A stretch of 64,000 bases of DNA from Microbacterium marinilacus (GTDB taxonomy: Bacteria; Actinomycetota; Actinomycetes; Actinomycetales; Microbacteriaceae), in NCBI RefSeq assembly GCF_019753765.1, contig NZ_JAIJZW010000012.1, positions 1 through 64,000 on the forward strand. Direction: 5' to 3'. How positions within the stretch are numbered: the stretch's first letter is position 1; every line of letters starts with the position of its first letter. The notes under the pieces were generated by a model, which was not told where the DNA came from, did not search any database, and saw only the letters and a list, made by a program, of their open reading frames with translations. A program made the translations under genes and the position numbers. This document shows positions 24,051 through 32,406 of the stretch, piece after piece.

Positions 24051-25258
24051 GATGCCCGCTCGTAGGCGAAGTCGGCGAGCACGAGGCCGTGGGAGAGGGC
24101 CTCGTCGTTCGTCACCTCCGGATAGGGCGGCGACGGGCGCACGTCGATCGCGTCGGCGCCCTCCCACGCGTCGAGGATGCCGGCCTGGCACACGTACATG
24201 TCGATCGTGTAGCGGCCGGGCTTGAGCCAGAGGTTCTTGATGCGCAGGGCCCCCGACTGCTCCCGGTCGGGGTCGAACCAGGCGCCCGAGAGGCGGGAGT
24301 CGCACTGCGCCACGACGACGCCGTTGGCGTCGTTGACGTGGCACGACACGAAGTACTTGCCGACCACGCCGGAGCCCGCCGACACGCTGAACTCGACGAC
24401 CTTGTCGTCGGCGGGGTCGACGGCCGGCTCGGACACCGTGACCGACCGGAACCGCACCTGCCCCGTGCCCGGGCGCCGCGCGGCGTCGAGCTGGTCCCGC
24501 TGGAAGCTCTCGAAGGTGTCCTGGTAGCGGGCCAGCGCGCCCTCCACGGTGCCGTGGTAGGCGAGCGTGCCGCGGTCGAGGAACATCGCCGACGTGCACA
24601 GCGACGTGACCGTCGACACCTGGTGGCTGACGTACAGCACCGTGCGGCCGTCGCGGGCCACGTCCCGCATTTTCGCGAGCGACTTGCGCTGGAACTCCGC
24701 GTCGCCCACCGCGAGCACCTCGTCGATCGCGAGGATCTCGGTCTCCAGGTGCGCGGCGACCGAGAACGCCAGCCGCACGTACATCCCGGAGGAGTAGCGC
24801 TTCACCGGCGTCTCGAGGAACCGCTCGACGCCCGAGAAGTCGACGATCTCGTCGAAGCGGCGCTGGATCTCGCGACGGCTCATCCCCAGGAGCGAGCCGT
24901 TCAGGAAGATGTTCTCGCGCCCCGTCAGCTCGGGGTGGAAGCCGGTGCCGACCTCGAGGAGCGAGCCGACCCGTCCGCCCAGGTCGATCACTCCCCGCGT
25001 CGGCGCGGCGACGCGGGTGAGGAGCTTCAGCAGGGTGCTCTTGCCCGCGCCGTTGCGGCCGACGATGCCGACCGCCTCGCCCCACGGGATGTCGAAGGAG
25101 ACGTCCTTCAGCGCGTCGAAGGTCTCGTAGTGGAGCCGCGTCAGCGGATGCCGTAGGCGGCTCAGGACGGCATCCGTGATCCGGTTCGTCTGCTCGCCGT
25201 TCTGCGCGATGCGGTAGCTCTTGGAGAGGCTCTCGACGCTGATCGCGGTGTCACGCAT
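24047..25258 (-). CDS. wzt: Polysaccharide ABC exporter ATPase (Wzt type) with C-terminal domain
   Basis: 403 residues. ATPase: Walker A GRNGAGKST, Q-loop region, RYSSGMYVRLAFS signature, Walker B ILAIDEVLAVGD and YVSHQ H-loop. The first residues (MRDTAISVESLSKSYRI) are standard, so ATG 25258 is the start. Residues about 245-403 form a Wzt-C-like beta domain, which in O9a-type systems recognises the end cap of the glycan. That suggests export of a polymer carrying a specific terminal modification. Overlaps the upstream glycosyltransferase by 8 nt and the permease by 4 nt. Confidence 0.9.
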   Translation of the reverse strand: MRDTAISVESLSKSYRIAQNGEQTNRITDAVLSRLRHPLTRLHYETFDALKDVSFDIPWGEAVGIVGRNGAGKSTLLKLLTRVAAPTRGVIDLGGRVGSLLEVGTGFHPELTGRENIFLNGSLLGMSRREIQRRFDEIVDFSGVERFLETPVKRYSSGMYVRLAFSVAAHLETEILAIDEVLAVGDAEFQRKSLAKMRDVARDGRTVLYVSHQVSTVTSLCTSAMFLDRGTLAYHGTVEGALARYQDTFESFQRDQLDAARRPGTGQVRFRSVTVSEPAVDPADDKVVEFSVSAGSGVVGKYFVSCHVNDANGVVVAQCDSRLSGAWFDPDREQSGALRIKNLWLKPGRYTIDMYVCQAGILDAWEGADAIDVRPSPPYPEVTNDEALSHGLVLADFAYERAS

Positions 25259-26375
25259 ACTGCTGCTGCCCTTCGGACGACGGGGTGGGATGCGCGCCGT
25301 CGCGCGGCGCGTGCGACGACAGCCAGGCATGAAGCGGCAGGACCGCCCGCCGCCAGGTCAGCTCGCTCAGCGCGAAGGCCCGGCCCGCGGCCGGGGCGGG
25401 CTCCTCGCGCCGGTGCTCCAGGCGGTCGGCGATCCACGTCGCCCACGCGTGGGCGTCGTCGCTGACGAACGCCGGCGTCTCGCCGAACGCGTTCGCGCCG
25501 TCCGCCGTCGCGATCACCGCCGCGCCGCTGGCCAGCGCCTCGGCGAACTTGACGGCTCCGCCGACGCCGTCGCGCACGGGGACGGCGACCACGGTCGCCC
25601 GGGCGAGGAACGCGGCCAGGTCGGGCACCCGCCCGACGCTCGTCATCCCGTCCGGAAGATCGAGCCCGTCGCCCGTCGCCCCGGCCACCTCCGCGCGTGC
25701 CCCCGGGAAGAGCGCGCGCACCGCGGGCCAGACCTCGCGCGCGAACCACGCCAGGCCCTGCGCGTTGGGATGCCAGCCCCACGATCCGAACAGCGCGACC
25801 ACGGGCTCGTCGCGCGACAGCGGACGATCCGTCCACTCGGCGGGATCCACGCCCAACGGCGCCGCGAACGACCTGCCGGCGGCCTCCGGGTGCGCCGTCA
25901 GCAGCCGACGCAGCTCGACCTCGGAGCAGGTCGTCACCGCGTCGACGTGCGAGACCACCGCGTCCTCCGCCTCGCGGGCCTCGTCGGCCTGCCGTCGCTC
26001 GCCGCGTGTCTCGTGCCAGCGGCTCATCACGTTGTGCACGTCGACGAGCACCGGCACGGGCACGGAGTCCGGATGCGGCAGCAGCCGCGCCGACTCGATG
26101 TGCGAGACGATGACGGCGTCCCATCCTCCCTGCAGGAAGAGGCGCCGCAGGCGTCGGTTGCCCCACGAGGCGCCACGGCCGCGGATCGCCGTCCGTACGC
26201 GGACGACGCGCGCGACCTCGCGGATGCTCGCGGACGGCTGGCTGCCGTGCGGAGTGAGCACCGTGACGTCGTGACCGAGTCGGCCGAGCTCGCGGATCTG
26301 GTGGAACTGCCGACGCTGGCCGCCCTGCCCGTCGCGGTCGGGCGTCTCGATGCTGAACCAGAGGACGCGCGCCAC
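25251..26375 (-). CDS. GT4-like glycosyltransferase
   Basis: 374 residues from GTG 26375, chosen because VLWFSIETPDRDGQGGQRRQFHQ is the natural N-terminal strand of the fold. A GTG at 26534 would add 53 mostly Pro/Arg/Gly residues. N-terminal domain contains LVDVHNVMSRW; C-terminal domain has VVALFGSWGWHPN and GGAVKFAEALASGAAV, as in glycosyltransferases of sugar-nucleotide type lacking a full EX7E. It overlaps wzt by 8 nt, so it is the first gene of the glycosyltransferase-wzt-wzm-glycosidase operon. Confidence 0.8.
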   Translation of the reverse strand: MARVLWFSIETPDRDGQGGQRRQFHQIRELGRLGHDVTVLTPHGSQPSASIREVARVVRVRTAIRGRGASWGNRRLRRLFLQGGWDAVIVSHIESARLLPHPDSVPVPVLVDVHNVMSRWHETRGERRQADEAREAEDAVVSHVDAVTTCSEVELRRLLTAHPEAAGRSFAAPLGVDPAEWTDRPLSRDEPVVALFGSWGWHPNAQGLAWFAREVWPAVRALFPGARAEVAGATGDGLDLPDGMTSVGRVPDLAAFLARATVVAVPVRDGVGGAVKFAEALASGAAVIATADGANAFGETPAFVSDDAHAWATWIADRLEHRREEPAPAAGRAFALSELTWRRAVLPLHAWLSSHAPRDGAHPTPSSEGQQQYA

Positions 26376-26578
26376 GCTAGGCGCTCTCTCGGTCGCCGCG
26401 CGGGGCCCGGGGCCCGGGCCCGCGCCCCGTCCCGGCGGGCTGCCGGCGTCCTGCGGGGGCGGGCTCCGGCGCGTCTGGGGCTTCCGAGTACATGCGTCTC
26501 CTGTGTTCTGCGCAGCCCGATCGGCCGCCGTCACGGGTCTATGAGCACGGCGAGCCGGTTCTGAGACAAGATGGCCCC

Positions 26579-26647
26579 ATGCTCATCACGGAGGCCCCGC
26601 ACCGCGGCAGGGCGACGCGCTGCCCGCACGGGAGGCGGCGCCCGTGA
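26579..26647 (+). CDS. Possible 22-residue leader peptide overlapping a glycosyltransferase start
   Basis: An ATG at 26579, 7 nt after CAAGAT (a possible -10 box), opens a 22-codon frame (MLITEAPHRGRATRCPHGRR and two more residues) whose TGA overlaps the GTG of the next gene (GTGA at 26644). The stop-start overlap matches the coupling used elsewhere in this window. It may be a translated leader that feeds ribosomes to the glycosyltransferase; the codons carry no obvious message. It could also be chance. Confidence 0.3.
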   Translation: MLITEAPHRGRATRCPHGRRRP

Positions 26648-27696
26648 ACCGCCTCGTGATCGCGACCACGGCGACCGCCGTCCCGATGGGCGCGCAGGTG
26701 TATCAGGAGGAGATCGCCCGACGCGCCCGGCCGGCATTGGACGAGTCGGGGGAGTCGTGGCGTGTGGAGCGCATGATCGCGCGGTCGCTGCGCTCCCGCC
26801 TGCCGGGCACGACGCGCCTGCCGGTGGGGCGGCTCGCCAGAGCCGGGGCGCGCGAGCGTCGAGGGCTCGGCCGGCTCGTCTATCCCCGTGGGGCGCTCGT
26901 GCATCGGATGGAGCTCGGCCTGCCGCCGGCGCCCGGCGAGGTGCTGACGATGCACGACGTGGTCGCCTGGCGGTTCTCCGACGAGGGCACGCCCCCGGCG
27001 TGCGCGGGGGACGAGCTGCGGGCGGCGGCCGCCGTGGTGTGCGTCTCGCAGCACACGGCGTCCGACGTCGCCGAGCTGTTCGGCGTCGAACGGCTGCACG
27101 TCGTGCCGCTCGGCGTCGACGAGCGCTTCCGCGCGGCGGAGCCCCTCGCCGCGGCCGAGCTCGAGGCGCTCGGCATCCGGGGCCGCTACCTGCTGCACGC
27201 CGGCGGCGCGACGCAGCGCAAGAACCTCGAGGGGCTGGCCGGCGCGTGGCAGCGGGTGCAGGCGGCGACGCCGGATGTGACGCTCGTGCTCGCCGGCCCT
27301 CAGCACGCCCGTCGCGACGCGCTCTTCGGCGGGCTTCCCCGCGCGCTGCGCGTCGGGAGGGTGCCCGACACGGTGCTGCCCCGGCTCCTCGCGGGCGCCG
27401 AGGCGGTCGTCGTCCCCTCCCTGTACGAGGGCTTCGGGCTGCCGGTGCTCGAGGCGATGGCGGCCGGCGTGCCGGTCGTCGCCGCGCAGACGAGCTCGCT
27501 GCCGGAGGTGAGCGGCGGACTCGCGACCCTCGTCGACCCGGGGCCGGACGGCATCGCGGAGGGGCTGCGTCACGTCCTCTCCAGCGGGTTCGACCGCGAA
27601 CGCGCGGTCGCGGCAGGCCGGGAGCACGCCGCCGGCTTCACCTGGGAGCGCAGCGCGCGGGAGCACGCCGCCGTCTGGCGGGGCGCGGCGCGCTGA
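26644..27696 (+). CDS. GT4-family glycosyltransferase
   Basis: 350 residues. N-terminal half includes LTMHDVVAWRFSD and VVCVSQHTASD; donor half includes LLHAGGATQRKNLEGL and LYEGFGLPVLEAMAAG (EX7E), the pattern of mannosyl- and related transferases. GTG start has GGGAGG about 10 nt upstream. It is divergent from the wzt operon, with a shared intergenic region of about 270 bp if the short start of the opposite gene is right. Confidence 0.85.
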   Translation: MNRLVIATTATAVPMGAQVYQEEIARRARPALDESGESWRVERMIARSLRSRLPGTTRLPVGRLARAGARERRGLGRLVYPRGALVHRMELGLPPAPGEVLTMHDVVAWRFSDEGTPPACAGDELRAAAAVVCVSQHTASDVAELFGVERLHVVPLGVDERFRAAEPLAAAELEALGIRGRYLLHAGGATQRKNLEGLAGAWQRVQAATPDVTLVLAGPQHARRDALFGGLPRALRVGRVPDTVLPRLLAGAEAVVVPSLYEGFGLPVLEAMAAGVPVVAAQTSSLPEVSGGLATLVDPGPDGIAEGLRHVLSSGFDRERAVAAGREHAAGFTWERSAREHAAVWRGAAR

Positions 27697-27788
27697 CCGA
27701 CGCCCGGTCCCCGACGCGCCCGCCGACCGGGCGGCGCAAGACGCGCGGCGCATCCCACGATCGGAAGACGCGCCCTAGCATGTACGCC

Positions 27789-29141
27789 ATGTGGACGACC
27801 CGCGCGCGGACGACCCTGCGCGCCGCGCTCCCGTGGACGGCGGGAGCGCTCGCGCTCGGCGCGACGGGCGTCGGCATCGGCGTGCTCGCGGTGCACGCGA
27901 CCGCACTCGTCGTCCCCGCCGCGCTCGCGGTGCTGCTGACGGGGCTGGCGGCCATGGACCGCTCGCTCATCCCGGTCCTGTCCGTTCCCGCGACGCTCGT
28001 CCTGGTGCGGGTCGGCGGCGCGCTGAGCGTCAGCGACGTGGTGCTGGTGCTGGCGACCGTCGCCGCCCTGCTGACGATCCGCGCGCGGGAGGCACGGCCC
28101 ATGCAGCCGCTGCTGTGGGCCGGCGCGGTCTACCTCGCCGCCGCCGTGCCGGTGCAGATCCTCCATCCCTACGCGGCGAACATCGTCGAGTGGCTCCACG
28201 AGGTCGTGCTCGTGCTCGGCAGCATGGTCGTCGGCTTCGCGATCGGACGGCAGGGCAGGGCGCGGCTCGCCCTGTCGCTCTACCTGGTCGCGTGCAGCGC
28301 GATCGGCGTGTGGGCCGCCGTCGTGGCCGTGCTCGGGCTCGCGCAGACCGGGGCGTTCACGGCGGTGTACCTGCCGGAGCTGCACAAGAACACGATCGGC
28401 GGGATGCTCGCCGTGGCTGTCGTGATCGCGTTCGCGAGACCCGTGTGGCTGGGGTGGAGCCGCCGCTGGGCATGGGCGGCGCTGCTGATCTGCGCCGTCG
28501 GGGTGCTCGCGGCCCAGTCGCGCCAGGGACTGGTCGGCGCGGTCGTCGGCGTGCTGTTCGTCGCCCTCCGGCCCCGCCCGCAGACGGGCCGGCGATCGGG
28601 CTGGGTGTGGCTGGCGGCACTGCCCGCCGCCGTGTACGTGGTCGGCGAGGTGAACACGCAGCTCAGCTCCGACAACACGTTCAACTCGGCGTACCAGCGG
28701 CTGTCGTGGTACGAGGACGCGCTGCGGATCTGGGAGCAGTCGCCCGTCTTCGGCGTCGGCCTGCGCTGGTGGTACACCGACAGGTTCGAGGCGCGCTTCC
28801 AGCCCCCGAACGCCGAGCTCGAGGTCCTGACGTCGACCGGGGTGGTCGGGCTCGTCGGCTTCCTGCTCATGTTCGCCGTCGCGCTGTGGCACCTGGTCCG
28901 GATGGACCCCGTTTATGGCACCGTCGGCGCCGCCGTGGTGCTCACGCGGTTCGCGCAGGCGCAGTTCGACCTGTACTGGGTCGCGGGCCAGGCATCGCTG
29001 CTGTGGATCGTCGCCGGCATCTGCTACGGCGTCCAGGCGCGCGACCGCGCGGCAGCGGACGCGATGCCTCCGCCCCCGCAGACGACGCGACGGCAACGCG
29101 GCTCCCGTGCCCCGCGCGGGGCGGCCGTGGTGCGCTCATGA
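27789..29141 (+). CDS. O-antigen ligase/polymerase-like membrane protein (WaaL/Wzy)
   Basis: 450 residues with 10-12 membrane segments and a central stretch TFNSAYQRLSWYEDALRIWEQSPVFGVGLRWW, read here in two parts, that is the periplasmic-loop signature of the Wzy_C/WaaL family. Such proteins join or polymerise lipid-linked glycans. Start: ATG 27789 lies 7 nt after TAGCAT (27776-27781), arguing for a leaderless message; the ATG at 27780 overlaps that -10 box and is less likely. The C-terminus is Arg/Pro-rich. Its stop overlaps the next start (ATGA). Confidence 0.8.
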   Translation: MWTTRARTTLRAALPWTAGALALGATGVGIGVLAVHATALVVPAALAVLLTGLAAMDRSLIPVLSVPATLVLVRVGGALSVSDVVLVLATVAALLTIRAREARPMQPLLWAGAVYLAAAVPVQILHPYAANIVEWLHEVVLVLGSMVVGFAIGRQGRARLALSLYLVACSAIGVWAAVVAVLGLAQTGAFTAVYLPELHKNTIGGMLAVAVVIAFARPVWLGWSRRWAWAALLICAVGVLAAQSRQGLVGAVVGVLFVALRPRPQTGRRSGWVWLAALPAAVYVVGEVNTQLSSDNTFNSAYQRLSWYEDALRIWEQSPVFGVGLRWWYTDRFEARFQPPNAELEVLTSTGVVGLVGFLLMFAVALWHLVRMDPVYGTVGAAVVLTRFAQAQFDLYWVAGQASLLWIVAGICYGVQARDRAAADAMPPPPQTTRRQRGSRAPRGAAVVRS

Positions 29142-30334
29142 CGCACGTGCACCACGTGATCACGCCCGGCGACCACTACTCGCCGCGCACGGGATCGGCG
29201 ATCCCCACGGTCGTGCACGGGCTGTCGACCGGGGCGCGCGCGGCGGGCGACGCCGAGCGGTACCGTCCTCGCGTGGTGCTGCAGGCGGGCACCTACCGCC
29301 CGCTCTACGACTCGGCCGTGCCGGAGGAGTACGACGGTGCGCCGGGGCCCGGCCGCGGAGAGCGCCTGGCAGACGTCGCGCGGGGACGCCTGGGGCTCGC
29401 CCGCAGGGCGACGGAACGCTGGTTCCGCCCCGCCGTCGCCCGGCTGCGCGACGAGCCGCCCGGGATCGTCCTCGCCCATAACGCGCCCCTCGTGCCGTGG
29501 CTGCTGCGGGACAGTCCGCACGTCCCGCTGCTCTACGCCCACAACGACCTGCTGCGCGGGTACTCCCGCGCGGAGGCCGGCCGCGTGCTGGGCCCCGCGG
29601 CACGGATCGTGTGCGTGAGCGAGGCGCTCGCCGAACGGATGCGGGCACGCCTGCCGGTCGCGCTGCGCGGGCGGGTGCGCGTGGTGGGCAACGGGGTCGA
29701 CACGGTCTCGTTCAGCCCTGCGGCCTCAGACCCCGGGGCGTCCGCGCCCGCGCCCGCGCCGGAACGCCGGCGGCCGCTGCGCGTGATGTTCGTCGGACGG
29801 GCGATCCCTCAGAAGGGCGCCGACGTCCTCCTGCGGGCGGCCGCCCTGCTCGCGCGCGACGACGTCGAGTACGTCGTCGTCGGCAGTCGCGGCTTCGACC
29901 CCGGTGCCGTGCTGTCGCGCTACGAGACGCGGCTGCGCCGCCTGGCCGCGCGCGTCCCGGGCACGGTGCGCTTCGAGCCCTCCGTCGAGCGCGCCGAGCT
30001 GCCGGCCCTCCTCCGCACGGCCGACGTGCTCGTGGCGCCGTCGCGCTGGCCCGAGCCCTGGGCGCTGACGGTGGGAGAGGGGCTGGCGACGGGGCTGCCG
30101 GTCATCGCGGCGCGGCGCGGCGGCATCCCCGAGGCGCTCGGCGACGCCGGGATGCTCTTCGACCCTGACCGACCGGAGCAGCTCGCGGAGGCGATCGCGA
30201 CCCTGGTCGACGACCCGGCGCGCCGCCGGACGCTCGGCGAGGCCGCACGCCGCCACGCCCTCGCGAGGGACTGGACGTGGGCGTGGTCGCGCCTCGCCGA
30301 CGTGCTCGACGAGGTCGACCCCGCCCGGCACTGA
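29138..30334 (+). CDS. GT4-family glycosyltransferase
   Basis: 398 residues. Begins VHHVITPGDHYSPRTGSAIPTVV; contains LYAHNDLLRGYS, VGRAIPQKGADVLLRAA and the EX7E variant WPEPWALTVGEGLATG. Starts on an ATG overlapping the ligase stop. A short Pro/Ala linker (SDPGASAPAPAPERR) joins the two GT-B domains. Followed by a 128-bp gap that carries a 32-bp direct repeat. Confidence 0.85.
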   Translation: MTHVHHVITPGDHYSPRTGSAIPTVVHGLSTGARAAGDAERYRPRVVLQAGTYRPLYDSAVPEEYDGAPGPGRGERLADVARGRLGLARRATERWFRPAVARLRDEPPGIVLAHNAPLVPWLLRDSPHVPLLYAHNDLLRGYSRAEAGRVLGPAARIVCVSEALAERMRARLPVALRGRVRVVGNGVDTVSFSPAASDPGASAPAPAPERRRPLRVMFVGRAIPQKGADVLLRAAALLARDDVEYVVVGSRGFDPGAVLSRYETRLRRLAARVPGTVRFEPSVERAELPALLRTADVLVAPSRWPEPWALTVGEGLATGLPVIAARRGGIPEALGDAGMLFDPDRPEQLAEAIATLVDDPARRRTLGEAARRHALARDWTWAWSRLADVLDEVDPARH

Positions 30335-30390
30335 GTTCCCGGCCGCGCGTATCCGCGCGGCACCGAGTTCCGGACCGCGCGTATCTGCGC
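30327..30390 (+). repeat. Two 32-bp direct repeats with internal palindrome
   Basis: Units 30327-30358 and 30359-30390 share the pattern ggcac(t/c)gagttcc.g.ccgcgcgtat(c/t)(c/t)gcgc. Each includes ccgcgcgtatccgcgcgg or a close variant, able to form a 7-bp stem with a short loop. The first unit begins inside the end of the preceding gene. A third beginning (ggcacctggc) follows. It may be a REP-like element, an mRNA processing or stability signal, or a protein-binding site between two glycosyltransferase genes. Confidence 0.7.
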
Positions 30391-30462
30391 GGCACCTGGC
30401 GCCTCGAACACTGATGTGCGAGTCGGACGGGCGAGACAGGTGACGGAGCAGGGGCTGCGGTC

Positions 30463-32406
30463 GTGCGGGTGCTGAGGGTGGCGCACCACGCCGTGGTGGA
30501 CGCCTGGCGGGAGCGGGAGCGCGCCCTGCGCGCGCGGGGCCACGACGTCCGGCTGCTGTCGGCGAGGCGCTGGAACGAGGGCGGCCGCGACCTGTCGCTG
30601 CACCCCGGCCCCGACGGGTTCGTCGAGGGCGTGCGCACCGTCGGCAGGCATCCGAACGCCTTCCTCTACGACCCGCGCCCGCTGTGGCGCGCGCTCGGCG
30701 AGCCGGTCGACGTGATCGACCTGCACGAGGAGCCGGTCTCGCTCGCGACCGCGGAGATCCTGCTGCTGCGGTGGCTGCGTCGCAACCGCGCGCCCTACGT
30801 GCTCTACTCGGCGCAGAACATCGACAAGCGCTACCCCTTCCCGTTCCGGTGGCTCGAACGACGAGCGCTGCGGGGAGCGGCCGGGGTCTCCGTCTGCAAT
30901 CGCGAGGCGGGAGAGATCCTCGCACGCAAGGGTTTGCGCACGGCCGCCCCGGTGATCCCGCTCGGCGTCGACCTGGAGGCGTTCCGCCCCGACACACGGG
31001 TCTCGCCCCGGAGGCGCCCGCTGATCGGATACGTCGGCAGGCTGGAGGCGCACAAGGGCGTCGCGACGCTGCTGCGTGCCGCCGCGCTGCGCCCCGCGTG
31101 GCACGTCGAGATCACCGGCGACGGGCCCGCACGGAGCGAGCTGGTCGCGTTGGCGGAGAGCCTCGGCATCGCCGGGCGGGTGACGTTCCTCGGCTACGCC
31201 GACGGCGAGGCGCTCGCCGGCCGGTACCGTCGGCTCGACGCGCTCGCGGTGCCGTCGGTCCCCACACCCGGCTGGCTCGAGCAGTTCTGCCGCGTCGCCG
31301 TCGAGGCGATGGCCTCGGGCGTGCCCGTCGTCGCGAGCCGCACCGGCGCCATCCCCGACGTCGTCGCCGAGGCGGGGAGCCTCGTCCCGCCCGGCGACCC
31401 CGCGGCGCTCGCCGCAGCGCTCGACGAGGTGCTCGCGCCCGAGTCCTGGGAGCAGCGACGAGCCAGCGGGATCGCGCACGCGCAGGAGTTCACCTGGGAG
31501 CGTGTCGCCGCGCGCCAGGAGCTGCTCTACGAGCTCGCCGCGCCGCCGCGCGCGGCACGGCCGCCGCAGGTCGTCGTGGTCGCCTACGGCGACCCCGCCC
31601 TGCTCGACGGCGCCCTCGCGGGACTGGGCGGGGGGTTCCCCCTCACGATCGTGGACAACTCGTCGTCGGAGGAGACCCGGGCGATCGCCGACCGTCACGG
31701 CGCCCGCTACCTCGACCCCGGCCGCAACCTCGGCTTCGGCGCGGGGGTCAACGTCGCCCTGCGAGACCTCGCGCAGCGGGGCGATGCGGGCGACGACGTC
31801 CTGCTGCTCAACCCCGACGCCCGCATCGACGCCGGCGGGGTGCACCGCCTGCAGCGCGCGCTGCACGACGACGCGCGCCTCGCCGCCGTCGGCGCCGAGC
31901 AGATCGACCCCGCGACGGGCTCCCCCGTGCGCGTGTGGTGGCCGTTCCCCCACCCGGCGCGCGCGTGGGTCGAGGCCGTCGGGCTCGGTCGTCTCACCCA
32001 CGCGAAAGGCTTCGCGATCGGCTCGATCCTGCTGCTGCGGGCCACGGCGATCGCGGACGTCGGGATGTTCGACGAGCGCTTCTTCCTCTACGCCGAGGAG
32101 GTCGACTGGCAGCGACGGGCACGCGACAGGGCCTGGCGCATCGACGTCGCCGCCGTGCGGTCGACCCACATCGGCGCCGCCACCAGCAGCGACGGCGCGC
32201 GCCGCGAGCTGCTGTTCCACGCCGCCGCGGAGACGTACGTCCGGAAGCACTTCGGCGCCGCCGGCTGGCAGGCCTACCGGCTCGCCCTGCTCGCCGGGTC
32301 CGCCGTGCGCGGAGCGGTCCTGCCCGGCGGGCGGGGGGCGTCGGCGCGCCGTCGACGCGACCTCTACGCCCGCGGGCCCGTCGCCGCGCTCGCCGAGGCC
32401 GCGTGA
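30463..32406 (+). CDS. Bifunctional GT4-GT2 fusion glycosyltransferase
   Basis: 647 residues. Residues 1-365 are a GT-B enzyme (GYVGRLEAHKGVATLLRA; EX7E in LEQFCRVAVEAMASG). Residues about 370-647 are a GT-A enzyme (VVVVAYGDPALLDGAL, IVDNSSS, LLLNPDA, MFDERFFLYAEEVDWQ). The second half is closely similar to the separate GT2 protein at 7430-8320. A fusion would let two sugars be added in order to one acceptor. GTG start with GGAGCAGG upstream. The next gene starts one base inside its stop. Confidence 0.85.
   Translation: MRVLRVAHHAVVDAWRERERALRARGHDVRLLSARRWNEGGRDLSLHPGPDGFVEGVRTVGRHPNAFLYDPRPLWRALGEPVDVIDLHEEPVSLATAEILLLRWLRRNRAPYVLYSAQNIDKRYPFPFRWLERRALRGAAGVSVCNREAGEILARKGLRTAAPVIPLGVDLEAFRPDTRVSPRRRPLIGYVGRLEAHKGVATLLRAAALRPAWHVEITGDGPARSELVALAESLGIAGRVTFLGYADGEALAGRYRRLDALAVPSVPTPGWLEQFCRVAVEAMASGVPVVASRTGAIPDVVAEAGSLVPPGDPAALAAALDEVLAPESWEQRRASGIAHAQEFTWERVAARQELLYELAAPPRAARPPQVVVVAYGDPALLDGALAGLGGGFPLTIVDNSSSEETRAIADRHGARYLDPGRNLGFGAGVNVALRDLAQRGDAGDDVLLLNPDARIDAGGVHRLQRALHDDARLAAVGAEQIDPATGSPVRVWWPFPHPARAWVEAVGLGRLTHAKGFAIGSILLLRATAIADVGMFDERFFLYAEEVDWQRRARDRAWRIDVAAVRSTHIGAATSSDGARRELLFHAAAETYVRKHFGAAGWQAYRLALLAGSAVRGAVLPGGRGASARRRRDLYARGPVAALAEAA

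Noticed and set aside
20397-24065. Long plus-strand frame opposite to the glycosidase-wzm region
   Set aside because: Arg/Gly/Val-rich shadow of the real genes; the minus strand has clear catalytic and transporter motifs.
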